A DNA stretch of 64,000 nt, taken from Tistrella bauzanensis. GTDB lineage: Bacteria; Pseudomonadota; Alphaproteobacteria; Tistrellales; Tistrellaceae. Of this stretch, positions 1-8,056 are shown one piece after another. Position 1 is the stretch's first letter; every line of letters begins with the position of its first letter. The translations under genes were made by a program, and so were the position numbers. The stretch spans positions 25,491-89,490 of the forward strand of contig NZ_BMDZ01000016.1 of NCBI RefSeq assembly GCF_014636235.1. The letters are read 5' to 3'. Under the pieces are notes generated by a model. The model was given only the letters and a program-made list of their open reading frames with translations, was not told the DNA's origin and did no database searches.

Positions 1-793
1 GCGAGGTGCCGCCGATCACCACCGCCAGAATGGCATCCAGCTCCAGCCACAATCCGGCATTGTTGGCATCGGCACCGCGGATATCGGCGGCGATGATCAC
101 ACCCGCCACCGCAGCACAGAAGCCCGAGGCCATATAGACCGAGACGATCACCAGCCGGCTGCCGATACCGGCATGCAGGCTGGCGCGGCGGTTGATGCCG
201 ATCGCCTCGATGAACAGGCCAAGGGCCGTGCGCCGCACCAGCAGGATGGCGATCAGCGCCAGCCCGGCGGTGATCGCAACCGGCATCGGCAGGCCCAGCA
301 CCGATCCGCTGCCGATGAAGATCAGCCCTTCATCGACAAAGGTGGCGATGGTGCCCTCGGTCACCAGCTGGGCGATGCCGCGCCCGGCCACCATCAGGAT
401 CAGGGTCGCCACGATCGGCTGGATATCGAGCACCGCCACCAGAATGCCGTTCCACAGCCCGCAGACCAGCCCGGCGGCGAGCGCGCCGGCCAGCACCAGC
501 CATAACGGGTGGCCGGCATCGATCAGCACGGCCGCCACCGCGCCGGCCAGCGCCATCACCGCCCCCACCGACAGGTCAATGCCGCCCGACGCGATCACCA
601 GGGTCATGCCGATCGCCAGGATCGCCACCGGCGCGCCCCGGTTCAGCACGTCGATCAGGCTGCCATACAGCCGGCCATCCTGGATGGTCAGATCGAAAAA
701 GCCGGGAAAGGCCAGCCAGTTGGCGAACAGGATCGCCGCCAGCGTCGCCAGTTGCGGCAGCCCGGCGGGCTTGCGCATCGCACGCGCGATCAT
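1..793 (-). CDS. ytfT: Galactofuranose-type sugar ABC transporter permease (YtfT-like), 3' end outside window
   Basis: Inner-membrane permease of a ribose/galactose-family ABC importer. The reading frame starts at an ATG at 793 and runs off the left edge, leaving at least 264 residues. The translation is a series of hydrophobic helices with the family signature GMTLVIASGGIDLSVG near residue 55 and the stretch GIGSRLVIVSVYMASG further on. The start overlaps the ytfR stop by 4 bp (ATGA), so the two are translationally coupled. The order ytfQ-ytfR-ytfT matches the E. coli galactofuranose importer; a second permease (yjfF) would be expected just beyond the window. Substrate assignment rests mainly on the strong YtfQ match upstream. 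Confidence 0.88.
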   Translation of the reverse strand, partial: MIARAMRKPAGLPQLATLAAILFANWLAFPGFFDLTIQDGRLYGSLIDVLNRGAPVAILAIGMTLVIASGGIDLSVGAVMALAGAVAAVLIDAGHPLWLVLAGALAAGLVCGLWNGILVAVLDIQPIVATLILMVAGRGIAQLVTEGTIATFVDEGLIFIGSGSVLGLPMPVAITAGLALIAILLVRRTALGLFIEAIGINRRASLHAGIGSRLVIVSVYMASGFCAAVAGVIIAADIRGADANNAGLWLELDAILAVVIGGTS

Positions 794-2121
794 GATGCGG
801 TCTCCGGAACCGGCGCCGACACAAGCGGATGGCCGGCCGCCGGCACATCGGCGATCACCCGCATGATCGCATCGGCGGAGAGCGCCGTGCCACGGATCTC
901 GCCGACATGGCGGCGGTCGCGCAGCACCACCACGCGCGACGCATAGGCCACGATCTCGTCCAGTTCCGACGAGATGACCACCAGCGCCATGCCGTCGGCG
1001 CATAACCGGTGGATCAGCCGGATGATCTCGGCATGGGCGCCGACATCGATGCCGCGGGTGGGCTCGTCCAGGATCAGCAGGCGCGGGCTGGTCGCCAACC
1101 AGCGCGCCAGCAGCACCTTCTGCTGATTGCCGCCGGAAAGCAGCTTGACCGGCGTTTCGATATCGCTGGTGCGGATGTCGAGGGCCGCGACGAACCGGTC
1201 TGCCAACGCCACCATCGCCGTCGGCGGTATCGGCTTCAGCCAGCCGCGCCGCGCCTGAAGCGCCAGGATGATGTTCTCGCGCACCGACAGGTCGCCGACG
1301 ATGCCGTCGGTCTTGCGGTCTTCGGGGCAGAAGCCGAAGCGCAGGGCCACGGCATCGCGCGGGCCGCCGATCCGCGCCGGCCGGCCATCGATGGTCAGCC
1401 GGCCATTGCGCAGCACCGTCACCTGATCGGCCAGCGCGAAGACCTGATCCAGAAAATGGGTGATGAAGATGATGCCCAGCCCCTGATCGCGCAGGCCGCG
1501 CACCACATCGAACAGCATCGCCACTTCGGCCCGGTCGAGGCTGGCGGTGGGCTCGTCCAGGATCAGCACCTTGCCCGACAAGTCGACCGCCCGCGCGATG
1601 GCCACGATCTGCTGCACCGCCACCGACTGGTCCGACAACAGGCTGCCCGGATCGATGTCGAGGCCATAGCGCGCCAGCAGCCGCCGGGCATCGGCCCGCA
1701 TCCGGCGGTGATCGACCATCCCGAAGCGGCGCGGCTGGCGGCCCAGATACAGGTTTTCAGCCACCGTCAGATTGGGCAGAAGATTGACCTCCTGATACAC
1801 CGTGCCGATGCCCTGGGCCTGGGCGTCGGCGGTGTCGCGCGGCGCGATGCGCCGGCCGTTCAGGTGGATATCGCCGGCATCGGCGCGGTGCACCCCGGTC
1901 AGGATCTTGATCAGGGTCGATTTGCCGGCGCCGTTCTCGCCCAGCAGCGCATGCACCTGGCCGGCATGCAGGGTGAAATCGATCCCGTCCAGCGCCTTCT
2001 GGCCGGGAAAGGATTTGCTCAGGCCGCTGACCTGCAACAGGGCGCCAGCGACGGGCACGCCTGCAGCGGGCACGCCAGCAGCGGACAGTGCCGCATGGGC
2101 GGCATCGGGCATGGGAACCAT
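790..2121 (-). CDS. ytfR: Sugar ABC transporter ATP-binding protein (YtfR-like) with an internal deletion in the second ATPase half
   Basis: Double-ABC ATPase that would power the sugar importer. The first half is intact, with Walker A GENGAGKST, signature region and Walker B LILDEPTASLD. The second half is not. After FALADQVTVLRNG the protein jumps within a few residues to GFCPEDRKTDG and then LSGGNQQKVLLARW and LILDEPTRGIDVGAH. The segment that normally holds the second Walker A loop (about 70-80 residues) is absent in frame, so the protein is 443 residues against roughly 500 for the family. The second site of this transporter class is often degenerate, so activity may survive, but complete loss of the loop is odd. 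The N-terminus carries a short AGVPAAGVPVAG repeat. ATG start; an AGGAG lies 12 bp upstream. Confidence 0.9.
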   Translation of the reverse strand: MVPMPDAAHAALSAAGVPAAGVPVAGALLQVSGLSKSFPGQKALDGIDFTLHAGQVHALLGENGAGKSTLIKILTGVHRADAGDIHLNGRRIAPRDTADAQAQGIGTVYQEVNLLPNLTVAENLYLGRQPRRFGMVDHRRMRADARRLLARYGLDIDPGSLLSDQSVAVQQIVAIARAVDLSGKVLILDEPTASLDRAEVAMLFDVVRGLRDQGLGIIFITHFLDQVFALADQVTVLRNGRLTIDGRPARIGGPRDAVALRFGFCPEDRKTDGIVGDLSVRENIILALQARRGWLKPIPPTAMVALADRFVAALDIRTSDIETPVKLLSGGNQQKVLLARWLATSPRLLILDEPTRGIDVGAHAEIIRLIHRLCADGMALVVISSELDEIVAYASRVVVLRDRRHVGEIRGTALSADAIMRVIADVPAAGHPLVSAPVPETAS

Positions 2122-2148
2122 GATCGCGGAGGTCTCCTGCGGCGGAAA

Positions 2149-2182
2149 CCGGCACCGCGCCGGGTGACGTGCGCGGTGCCGG
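2149..2182 (-). promoter_or_regulatory. Intercistronic GC-rich hairpin between ytfQ and ytfR
   Basis: A perfect 12-bp inverted repeat (2149-2160 with 2171-2182) around a 10-nt loop sits in the 90-bp gap between the binding-protein gene and the ATPase gene. There is no T-run. In binding-protein operons such hairpins commonly protect the upstream message, giving far more periplasmic protein than membrane components. That role is inferred from position and structure. Confidence 0.55.
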
Positions 2183-2211
2183 GCAGGGTGAAGCTGGCGA
2201 CAGCCGTCGGA

Positions 2212-3177
2212 TCAGTAGCCGAGGCCCTGCTTGCTCTTATAGACCGCCGCCGGATCGTCCGCCTGGGTATAGAGCTTCGAGTCCGTCTGGATCCATTTCG
2301 GCGGCACGGTGCCCTTGTCCTTATAGGCCAGGATGGCATCGAAGGCCGGGCCGGCCATGTTCGGGGTCAGTTCCACCGTGGCATTCGCCTCGCCATCCAT
2401 CATCGCCTTGAAGATGTCGGGCACCGCATCGATCGACACCACCAGAATGTCCTGGCCGGGCTTCAGCCCCGCTTCCTTGATCGCCTGGATGGCACCCACC
2501 GCCATGTCGTCGTTATGGGCATAGAGGGCGCAGATCGATTTGCCGCCGCCTTCGGCCTTCAGGAAGCTTTCCATCACCTCCTTGCCCTTGGCGCGGGTGA
2601 AATCGCCGGTCTGGCTGCGGATGAGCTTGAGGTTGTCATGGGCCGCGACCACCTCGTCGAAGCCCTTCTTGCGGTTGATCGCCGGGCTCGACCCCACCGT
2701 GCCCTGCAATTCCACGATCGGGCAGTCGCGGTCGCCCACCGTCTTTGCCAGCCATTCACCGGCCACCCGCCCCTCATGGACCGTGTCGGAGGTGACGGCG
2801 GTCAGATACAGATCGGGATTGGCGGTCTCGATGCTGCGGTCGAGCAGCACCACCGGAATCTCGGCGTCCTTGGCCTCGCTCAGCACCGTGTCCCAACCGG
2901 TGGCCACGACCGGCGCCACGAAGATCGCGTCCACCCCTTGCGCCACGAACGACCGGATCGCCTTGATCTGGTTTTCCTGTTTCTGCTGGGCATCGGCGAT
3001 CTTCAGCGTGATGCCCCGGGCCCCCGCCTCGGATTTGGTTACCGTGGTCTCGGCCGCGCGCCAGCCGGATTCCGATCCGATCTGCGAGAAGCCCACCGTC
3101 AGATCGGCCGCCTGGGCGGCCGAAATCGCCGACAGTCCCGCAACCGCGAGCACCGCCAACCGTGTCAGCGTCGACAT
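2212..3177 (-). CDS. ytfQ: Periplasmic galactofuranose/sugar-binding protein (YtfQ)
   Basis: High-affinity periplasmic sugar receptor, 321 residues. A Sec signal peptide of about 23 residues ends at AISAAQA. The mature start LTVGFSQIGSESGWRAAET and the blocks QQKQENQIKA, VAPVVATGWDTVL, RSQTGDFTRAKGKEVMES and ANATVELTPNMAGPAFDA are near-identical to what I recall of E. coli YtfQ, which binds galactofuranose (and galactopyranose). It is first in the ytfQRT operon and divergent from an aldose 1-epimerase gene, which fits use of galactose-type sugars. Assignment to the family is firm; exact ligand is inferred. Confidence 0.93.
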   Translation of the reverse strand: MSTLTRLAVLAVAGLSAISAAQAADLTVGFSQIGSESGWRAAETTVTKSEAGARGITLKIADAQQKQENQIKAIRSFVAQGVDAIFVAPVVATGWDTVLSEAKDAEIPVVLLDRSIETANPDLYLTAVTSDTVHEGRVAGEWLAKTVGDRDCPIVELQGTVGSSPAINRKKGFDEVVAAHDNLKLIRSQTGDFTRAKGKEVMESFLKAEGGGKSICALYAHNDDMAVGAIQAIKEAGLKPGQDILVVSIDAVPDIFKAMMDGEANATVELTPNMAGPAFDAILAYKDKGTVPPKWIQTDSKLYTQADDPAAVYKSKQGLGY

Positions 3178-3343
3178 CGTCTGTTTCCCCCCTGGGATGA
3201 TCCGGCCCGTCTCCCCGTCGCCCTGCCCGTTTCTTCAGGGTTGCACAGGTGCGGTCCGATTGGTGTTCAGACGATTATGTCTATCATAGTACTTTTCGAA
3301 AGCCCTAAACTGCGGGTCAGGAATTTTTTCTCAAGGCGACGCC
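3178..3343. promoter_or_regulatory. Divergent control region between ytfQ and galM
   Basis: The 166-bp gap must hold promoters for both directions. It is locally AT-rich around 3270-3310. It contains an 8-bp palindrome TTTCGAAA near 3294-3301 and, on the minus strand, TATGAT-like and CATAAT-like hexamers that could serve ytfQ. No clear long operator was seen. The galM side has an AAGGCG ribosome-binding site about 6 bp before its ATG. Confidence 0.4.
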
Positions 3344-4357
3344 ATGACGACCGACACCAGGATAGAGCGGCCCGAACGACGCTTCATGCTCGATAGCGGC
3401 GATGGCGGCCTCAGGGCCGTGATCGCCGAGGGCGGCGCCCGGCTGATCTCGCTGACCATGCCCGACCGCCAGGGTGGCCGGGTCGATATGGTTCATGGCA
3501 CACGCGGCCATGACCCGGTGATCGCGGGCGACAGGGTCGACATGCATGGGGTCGACATCCATGCCGGCACCATCTGCGGCCGCTATGCCAACCGCATCGC
3601 CGGCGCCCGCTGCCCGATCGATGGCCATATGGTCGTGCTGGCGGCGAATGAAGGCACCACCAGCCTGCATGGCGGCCCCGAGGGCTTCGGACAACGGCGC
3701 TGGCGGGGTGGCGCTCTGCCCGGTGGCATCTGCTTCCGTCTGGAGTCGGCCGCCGGCGATCAGGGCTTTCCGGGGCGGCTGGCGGTCGAGGCGGTGTATC
3801 GGCTGGCGGGCATGCGGCTGAGCCTGGAAATCGCCGCGGTCACCGATGCGCCGACGGTGGTGAACCTCAGCCAGCATGTCTATTGGAACCTTGCCGGCGG
3901 CGGCACCATCGCCGGCCATGACCTCGCCATCGCGGCCGCGCATTATCTGGCCGTCGACGAGGCGCTGTTGCCGGTGGGCGCGCCGCAACCGGTCGCCGGC
4001 ACCCGGTTCGATTTCCGGGCGCCGCGCCGGCTCGATCAATCCGTCGATCACAATTTCTGCCGCATCGCAGGCCGCGGACCACTGCAGGCCGTGGCCCGGC
4101 TCAGCGATCCGGGCTCCGGCCGGGCGATGACCCTGTTCACCACCGAACCGGGGCTTCAGGTCTATACCGCCGATCATTTCCATGCCGGACTCGCCGGCGC
4201 CGACAGGCCGCTGCGTCACCATGGCGGGGTCGCCCTGGAATCCCAGGCCTTCCCGAACAGCCCCAACCGCCCGGATTTCCCCTCCACCCTACTCCGGCCG
4301 GGCATGGCCTATCGCCACGACATCGTCTGGGACTTTTCGGGTCCACCCTTGATTTAA
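3344..4357 (+). CDS. galM: Aldose 1-epimerase (galactose mutarotase)
   Basis: Cytoplasmic enzyme interconverting alpha and beta anomers of galactose and other aldoses, 337 residues, the usual length. Family motifs are GRYANRIAGAR near residue 80, LHGGPEGFGQRRW near 110, the histidine block NLSQHVYWNL near 175, and the C-terminal GVALESQAFPNSPN that carries the catalytic glutamate. It is transcribed divergently from the ytfQRT importer, so it probably processes the sugar that system brings in. Confidence 0.93.
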   Translation: MTTDTRIERPERRFMLDSGDGGLRAVIAEGGARLISLTMPDRQGGRVDMVHGTRGHDPVIAGDRVDMHGVDIHAGTICGRYANRIAGARCPIDGHMVVLAANEGTTSLHGGPEGFGQRRWRGGALPGGICFRLESAAGDQGFPGRLAVEAVYRLAGMRLSLEIAAVTDAPTVVNLSQHVYWNLAGGGTIAGHDLAIAAAHYLAVDEALLPVGAPQPVAGTRFDFRAPRRLDQSVDHNFCRIAGRGPLQAVARLSDPGSGRAMTLFTTEPGLQVYTADHFHAGLAGADRPLRHHGGVALESQAFPNSPNRPDFPSTLLRPGMAYRHDIVWDFSGPPLI

Positions 4358-4389
4358 TGCCAGAATGATCAAGCTGTTTCATGCTGGCA
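4358..4389. other. Hairpin between convergent galM and toxin gene
   Basis: Arms TGCCAG at 4358-4363 and CTGGCA at 4384-4389, with inner ATGA/TCAT pairs and one mismatch, start right after the galM stop. It is followed by an A-run (4389-4394) rather than a T-run on the plus strand, so it is not a textbook intrinsic terminator in either direction. The remaining 140 bp before the toxin gene show nothing else I recognise. Confidence 0.35.
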
Positions 4390-4532
4390 AAAAACCCGGC
4401 CGCTGGCTGGCAGGGGGCCTGGCAGGACATGCGGATGGTGATGCACCGCCGTCCACCCTTGGGCCCCCGCCGCCGGGTGGCGCCTTCCCTGTCAAAGCCC
4501 GATAATTGTTGCCGCTTGCGGCCGCGGACGAC

Positions 4533-4808
4533 CTAGCGATCCTCCCGGCTGTGCCACAGCCGGAGCACATAGATCGTGCTGGCCTGGATTTCATAGCGCA
4601 GTTCGTATGACCCGACGAGCAGGCGCCGGACCTCGCGCGGCTCGAAGCCGAAGAGCTGCTCGCCAAGACGGGGATTGGTCAGAAGGATGGTCGGGGCATG
4701 GGCCAGGGCCTGCACCGCCCGTGCCGCCGCCGGCGGGTTTGCCGGGGCCAGAAAGTCGTGCAGGCGCGCCAGATCGGACAGCGCCTTGCCGGTCCATTTC
4801 AGATCCAT
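4533..4808 (-). CDS. RelE/ParE-family toxin
   Basis: Small (91 residues) toxin of a type II toxin-antitoxin pair. The sequence has the ParE pattern: an N-terminal helix TGKALSDLARLHDFLAPANP, then REVRRLLVGSYELRYEI and a terminal VLRLWHSRED. ParE members usually poison gyrase while RelE members cut mRNA; this one looks closer to ParE, but the target is not provable here. Its ATG shares one base with the antitoxin stop (TGATG), giving tight coupling, antitoxin first. Confidence 0.85.
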   Translation of the reverse strand: MDLKWTGKALSDLARLHDFLAPANPPAAARAVQALAHAPTILLTNPRLGEQLFGFEPREVRRLLVGSYELRYEIQASTIYVLRLWHSREDR

Positions 4809-5101
4809 CAGCGCGGGCGCGGCAGCGGCGTATCATTGGGCGTATCGACGGGCGTATCACTGCCAAGACTGTCGGCCCAGGCCTGCACGGCCTGATGGTC
4901 GATCACCCGGCCGGCATCGACATCGGCCAGCGCCTCGCGGGTCAGGCGGTCACGCTCTTCTTCCTGCGCCAGCCAGGCCGACAGCGCCTGCTTCACGATC
5001 CAGCCACGCGACCGCTCCAGCCGTTCGGCCATCTGGTCGACCCTGTCGGCCAGGGGCAGCGGCACATGGGCGGTCAGCACCCGGGTTCCGGTCTGTGCCA
5101 T
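4808..5101 (-). CDS. Ribbon-helix-helix antitoxin (ParD/CopG-like)
   Basis: DNA-binding antitoxin for the downstream toxin, 97 residues from the ATG at 5101. I prefer this over an in-frame GTG at 5113 because an AAAGGTG ribosome-binding site lies about 9 bp before the ATG and would abut the GTG. The N-terminal half is an RHH fold (RVLTAHVPLPLADRVDQMAERLERS, then RGWIVKQALSAWLAQEEE); the C-terminal half would wrap the toxin. The tail carries a DTPVDTPNDTP tandem repeat, seen also at DNA level around 4831-4858. Strong palindromic operator upstream suggests autoregulation. Confidence 0.85.
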   Translation of the reverse strand: MAQTGTRVLTAHVPLPLADRVDQMAERLERSRGWIVKQALSAWLAQEEERDRLTREALADVDAGRVIDHQAVQAWADSLGSDTPVDTPNDTPLPRPR

Positions 5102-5130
5102 CGCGGAGGTCACCTTTCGGTCAGAGCCAT

Positions 5131-5167
5131 CTGGTCATCTCCAATCATAGTGATTAAAGATGACCAG
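5131..5167. promoter_or_regulatory. Nested palindromic operator of the toxin-antitoxin pair
   Basis: Outer arms CTGGTCATCT (5131-5140) and AGATGACCAG (5158-5167) are perfect 10-bp complements. An inner pair AATCA/TGATT (5143-5147, 5151-5155) surrounds TAG. The 37-bp structure covers the antitoxin promoter, as expected for RHH-mediated autorepression. Confidence 0.75.
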
Positions 5168-5172
5168 TTCAA
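5144..5172 (-). promoter_or_regulatory. Sigma-70-type promoter for antitoxin-toxin operon
   Basis: On the minus strand TTGAAC (5172-5167) and TATGAT (5149-5144) are separated by exactly 17 bp, a near-consensus promoter. It lies inside the palindromic operator and about 40 bp before the antitoxin ATG. Confidence 0.7.
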
Positions 5173-5202
5173 GCTGCCGACCGACCGGACGGCCCAAGGC
5201 GG

Positions 5203-6831
5203 TCACACGCCGGCCAGAATCCAGGCCGCCGCCTTCTCCGCCATCATCAAGGTGGGGGAATTGGTGTTGCCGCTGGTGATGGTGGGCATGGCGCCGGCAT
5301 CCACCACCCTGAGGCCGCGCATGCCGCGCACCCGGAAATGCGGGTCGAGCACGGCATCCGGGTCGTCGGCGCGGCCCATGCGGGTGGTGCCGACCGGGTG
5401 AAAGATGGTCGAGGCGATGTCGCCGGCCAGCTTGGCCAGTTGTTCGTCGGTTTCGTATTGCGGGCCGGGCTTCCATTCCTCGGGCTGGAACTTCTCCAGC
5501 GCCTTCTGACCGCAGATCCGGCGGGTGACGCGCAGCGAATCCGCCGCCACCTTGCGGTCCTCCTCGGTGCTGAGGTAATTGGGCGCGATCAGCGGCGCGT
5601 CCTCGAAATTGGGGCTGCGGATGCTGATCGTGCCCCGGCTGGTCGGGTTCAGGTTGCAGACGCTGGCGGTGAAGGCATCGAAGCTGTGCAGCGGCTCGCC
5701 GAAGGCATCCAGGCTGAGCGGCTGCACGTGGAACTGGATGTTGGCGGCATTCTTTTCGGCCGAACTGCGGGTGAAAGCGCCGAGCTGCGAGGGCGCCATG
5801 CTCATCGGCCCGGTGCGGCGCAGGGCATATTCCAGCCCGATCGTGGCCTTGCCGACCAGATTGCTTGCCAGCCGGTTCAGGGTCCGCGTGCCCTTGACCT
5901 TATAGACCGCGCGGATCTGAAGATGATCCTGAAGATTGGCGCCGACGCCGGGCAGATCGTGGCGGACCTCGATGCCGTGGCGGGCCAGCAGACCGGCCGG
6001 ACCGATGCCCGACACCTGCATGATCTGCGGCGAGCCGACGGCGCCGGCGCTCAACACCACCTCCTGGCGAGCCAATGCCTGCATCCGCTCGCCATTGCGC
6101 ACCACCTCGACACCGGTGCAACGCATCAGGCCGTCATCATCGGGGGTGGTGATCAGCCGCGCGACCTGGGTCTTGGTCCAGACGGTGAGGTTCGGCCGCA
6201 CCATCGCCGGCCGCAGAAAGGCCTTGGCGGCATTCCAGCGCCAGCCATTCTTCTGGTTGACCTCGAAATACCCGACACCCTCATTATCACCACGGTTGAA
6301 ATCGGTGGTCGCGGGCAGCCCGGCCTGTTCGGCCGCCGCCGCCCAGGCGTCCAGGATGTCCCAGCGCAGACGCTGGCGTTCCACCCGCCATTCGCCGCCG
6401 GCGGCATGGGCATCGTCGCCGCCTTTGTGATGATCCTCATGGCGCTTGAAGAACGGCAGCACCTGATCCCAGTCCCAGTCGTCCTCGCCGGTGATTTCCG
6501 ACCACTGGCGATAGTCGCGGGCCTGACCGCGCATATAGATCATGCCGTTGATGCTGGAACAGCCGCCGAGGGTCTTGCCGCGCGGATAGCGCAGCACCCG
6601 GCCGTTCAGCCCCGGCTCGGGTTCGGTCATGAAGCACCAGTCGGTGCGCGGATTGCCGATACAGTACAGATAGCCGACCGGCACATGGATCCAGATGTAA
6701 TCGTCCTTGCCGCCCGCCTCGATCAGCAGCACCCGGCGGTTCGGGTCGGCGCTCAACCGGTTGGCGAGCAGGCAACCGGCGGTGCCGGCGCCGACGATGA
6801 TGGTGTCGAAGGCGGGCGTCGTGCGTGTCAT
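5203..6831 (-). CDS. GMC-family FAD-dependent oxidoreductase (choline/alcohol dehydrogenase type)
   Basis: FAD flavoenzyme oxidising an alcohol, 542 residues, the usual GMC length. The start is the ATG at 6831 with a GAAG-rich ribosome-binding site; a longer open frame upstream lacks family similarity. Motifs in order: FAD-binding IIVGAGTAGCLLANRLS at the N-terminus, GMC signature 1 PRGKTLGGCSSINGMIYMRG near residue 85, GVGANLQDHLQ, the catalytic HPVGTTRMG near 480, and SGNTNSPTLMMAEKAAAWIL at the end. Closest named types are BetA choline dehydrogenase and medium-chain alcohol dehydrogenases. No betaine genes adjoin it, so the substrate is open. Confidence 0.88.
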   Translation of the reverse strand: MTRTTPAFDTIIVGAGTAGCLLANRLSADPNRRVLLIEAGGKDDYIWIHVPVGYLYCIGNPRTDWCFMTEPEPGLNGRVLRYPRGKTLGGCSSINGMIYMRGQARDYRQWSEITGEDDWDWDQVLPFFKRHEDHHKGGDDAHAAGGEWRVERQRLRWDILDAWAAAAEQAGLPATTDFNRGDNEGVGYFEVNQKNGWRWNAAKAFLRPAMVRPNLTVWTKTQVARLITTPDDDGLMRCTGVEVVRNGERMQALARQEVVLSAGAVGSPQIMQVSGIGPAGLLARHGIEVRHDLPGVGANLQDHLQIRAVYKVKGTRTLNRLASNLVGKATIGLEYALRRTGPMSMAPSQLGAFTRSSAEKNAANIQFHVQPLSLDAFGEPLHSFDAFTASVCNLNPTSRGTISIRSPNFEDAPLIAPNYLSTEEDRKVAADSLRVTRRICGQKALEKFQPEEWKPGPQYETDEQLAKLAGDIASTIFHPVGTTRMGRADDPDAVLDPHFRVRGMRGLRVVDAGAMPTITSGNTNSPTLMMAEKAAAWILAGV

Positions 6832-6978
6832 CGTTTCTTCCCGACCGGGTGCGGCCAGCCGCACGCTTGGGGTTGTTGGGGCATTATGACGGCGGCGTTT
6901 CTCTCCGCCTTCATGGATAGCCCCGAACCGCCCGGTTTTCCAGTCAGGTGTTTGTGCAAGAGGACGGGCTAATGCTCT

Positions 6979-7026
6979 GATCGTGAGGTCGCGGACGCCG
7001 GTACGCAGGCGTCGACCTCCGCGATC
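6979..7026 (-). terminator. Long imperfect hairpin downstream of the NmrA-like gene
   Basis: GAGGTCG...ACGCC (6985-6999) pairs with GGCGTCGACCTC (7008-7019) with a 3-nt bulge, and GATCG/CGATC flank it at 6979-6983 and 7022-7026. It starts just past the stop of the gene at 7034 on the minus strand. No T-run follows, so it may be an mRNA-stabilising or factor-dependent end. The rest of 6832-7033 shows no gene I can support. Confidence 0.4.
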
Positions 7027-7033
7027 GAGAGGC

Positions 7034-7954
7034 TCAGCGAAGGGCCACGGGCGCATCCTGCGCCTGCAATGCAGCGTCAAAAAGCCGCTTTCCGCGACCG
7101 GAGAGCCACGCATCAAGGGTGGTCAGCGTGCCGAAATCCCTGCGGAGAGCGTCAATATCCGCCGCCCCGGCGCATCGGCCGTCATCGACGAGCGCTGCCA
7201 ACCGTCCAAGGAATGCATCCTGCTCAAGGAGACTGTCCGGGAAACGATTATATGTGATCGTCCTGCCTGCAGCTCGGCTGAGCACCTCCTGAATGCCGCG
7301 TCCGGTGACCTCGTCTCCGGCAATCTCGATGGTCCGGCCCGCAAAGCGCTCCGGATCGGCAAAAATCAAGGCGACGATCTTTCCGATGTCATCGGCCGCG
7401 ATGAACTGCATGGATTGATCGGGCCGCATGAAGAAGCTGAACGTTCCCTGGTCCAGGCCCATGCCCGGCAGCATCAGCATTTCCATGAAGGCTGCCGGCC
7501 GCACGATCGTGCTACGGATGGGCAGACCACGAATATGCCCTTCGATTTCCGTCTTGCTGTCGAAATGGCCCAGACCGGTTTCGCCTTTGCCCGCAGCGCC
7601 ACCGGAGGTGTAGACGAGATGCCGGACACGATGCTTCGCGGCCATGTCGGCAACGGTCTTGCCGTAGCGGACCTCCTCTGCGTCGGTGATGCCATACGCA
7701 GCACCTTGTCCCGAACTGGGCTGAACGCTGAAGACGCCATACGCGCCCGACATCGCCGCGTCGATGGACGCGACATCCGAAAAGTCGCCCTTGTGCAACG
7801 CAACGCCGATGGCCTCAAGCGCCTTTGCCGTCTCGCCAGCGGGCTCCCGGACAAGCGCCCTGACATGCCATCCGGCGCTCCGGAGCGCCCGCGCAACCGC
7901 TCCTCCCTGCTGCCCCGTGGCGCCGAACACGAGCACCGATTTTTCGTCCATCAT
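7034..7954 (-). CDS. NmrA-family NAD(P)-binding protein
   Basis: Atypical short-chain dehydrogenase of the NmrA/HSCARG type, 306 residues. The N-terminal dinucleotide motif VLVFGATGQQGGAVARAL is clear, followed by VRHLVYTSGGAAG, a variant active-site region; there is no classical YxxxK. NmrA proteins either sense the NADP redox state or reduce quinone/azo-like substrates. The gene is divergent from an HxlR regulator and shares its palindromic control region, so it is probably the regulator's target. Tandem ATG codons at 7954 and 7951 follow AAGGAA. Confidence 0.82.
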   Translation of the reverse strand: MMDEKSVLVFGATGQQGGAVARALRSAGWHVRALVREPAGETAKALEAIGVALHKGDFSDVASIDAAMSGAYGVFSVQPSSGQGAAYGITDAEEVRYGKTVADMAAKHRVRHLVYTSGGAAGKGETGLGHFDSKTEIEGHIRGLPIRSTIVRPAAFMEMLMLPGMGLDQGTFSFFMRPDQSMQFIAADDIGKIVALIFADPERFAGRTIEIAGDEVTGRGIQEVLSRAAGRTITYNRFPDSLLEQDAFLGRLAALVDDGRCAGAADIDALRRDFGTLTTLDAWLSGRGKRLFDAALQAQDAPVALR

Positions 7955-7965
7955 CGTCCGTTCCT

Positions 7966-7991
7966 TTTCGTAACCATTGAAGGTTACGAAA
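7966..7991. promoter_or_regulatory. 26-bp perfect inverted repeat, probable HxlR operator
   Basis: Ten-bp perfect arms, TTTCGTAACC (7966-7975) and GGTTACGAAA (7982-7991), flank ATTGAA. The repeat lies between the divergent NmrA-like and HxlR genes and overlaps the -35 of the promoter facing the regulator, an arrangement typical of autoregulation plus control of the divergent gene. Confidence 0.75.
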
Positions 7992-8006
7992 TGGCACTGC
8001 TATAAA
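7977..8006 (+). promoter_or_regulatory. Promoter for the first HxlR gene
   Basis: TTGAAG (7977-7982) and TATAAA (8001-8006) with an 18-bp spacer. The -35 sits in the centre and right arm of the palindrome. A second inverted repeat, CGGCACA/TGTGCCG (8019-8025, 8032-8038), lies in the predicted leader and may be another operator or a leader hairpin. Confidence 0.6.
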
Positions 8007-8056
8007 AACCGCGCAAGACGGCACATTTTTGTGTGCCGGTTACAAAGAGGTGCCTC

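Noticed and set aside
1009-3396. 795-codon plus-strand frame across ytfR and ytfQ
   Set aside because: It is antisense to two well-supported genes and has no family motifs.
4389-4394. A-run beside the galM hairpin as an intrinsic terminator
   Set aside because: The A-run is on the wrong side for the plus strand and precedes the stem on the minus strand.
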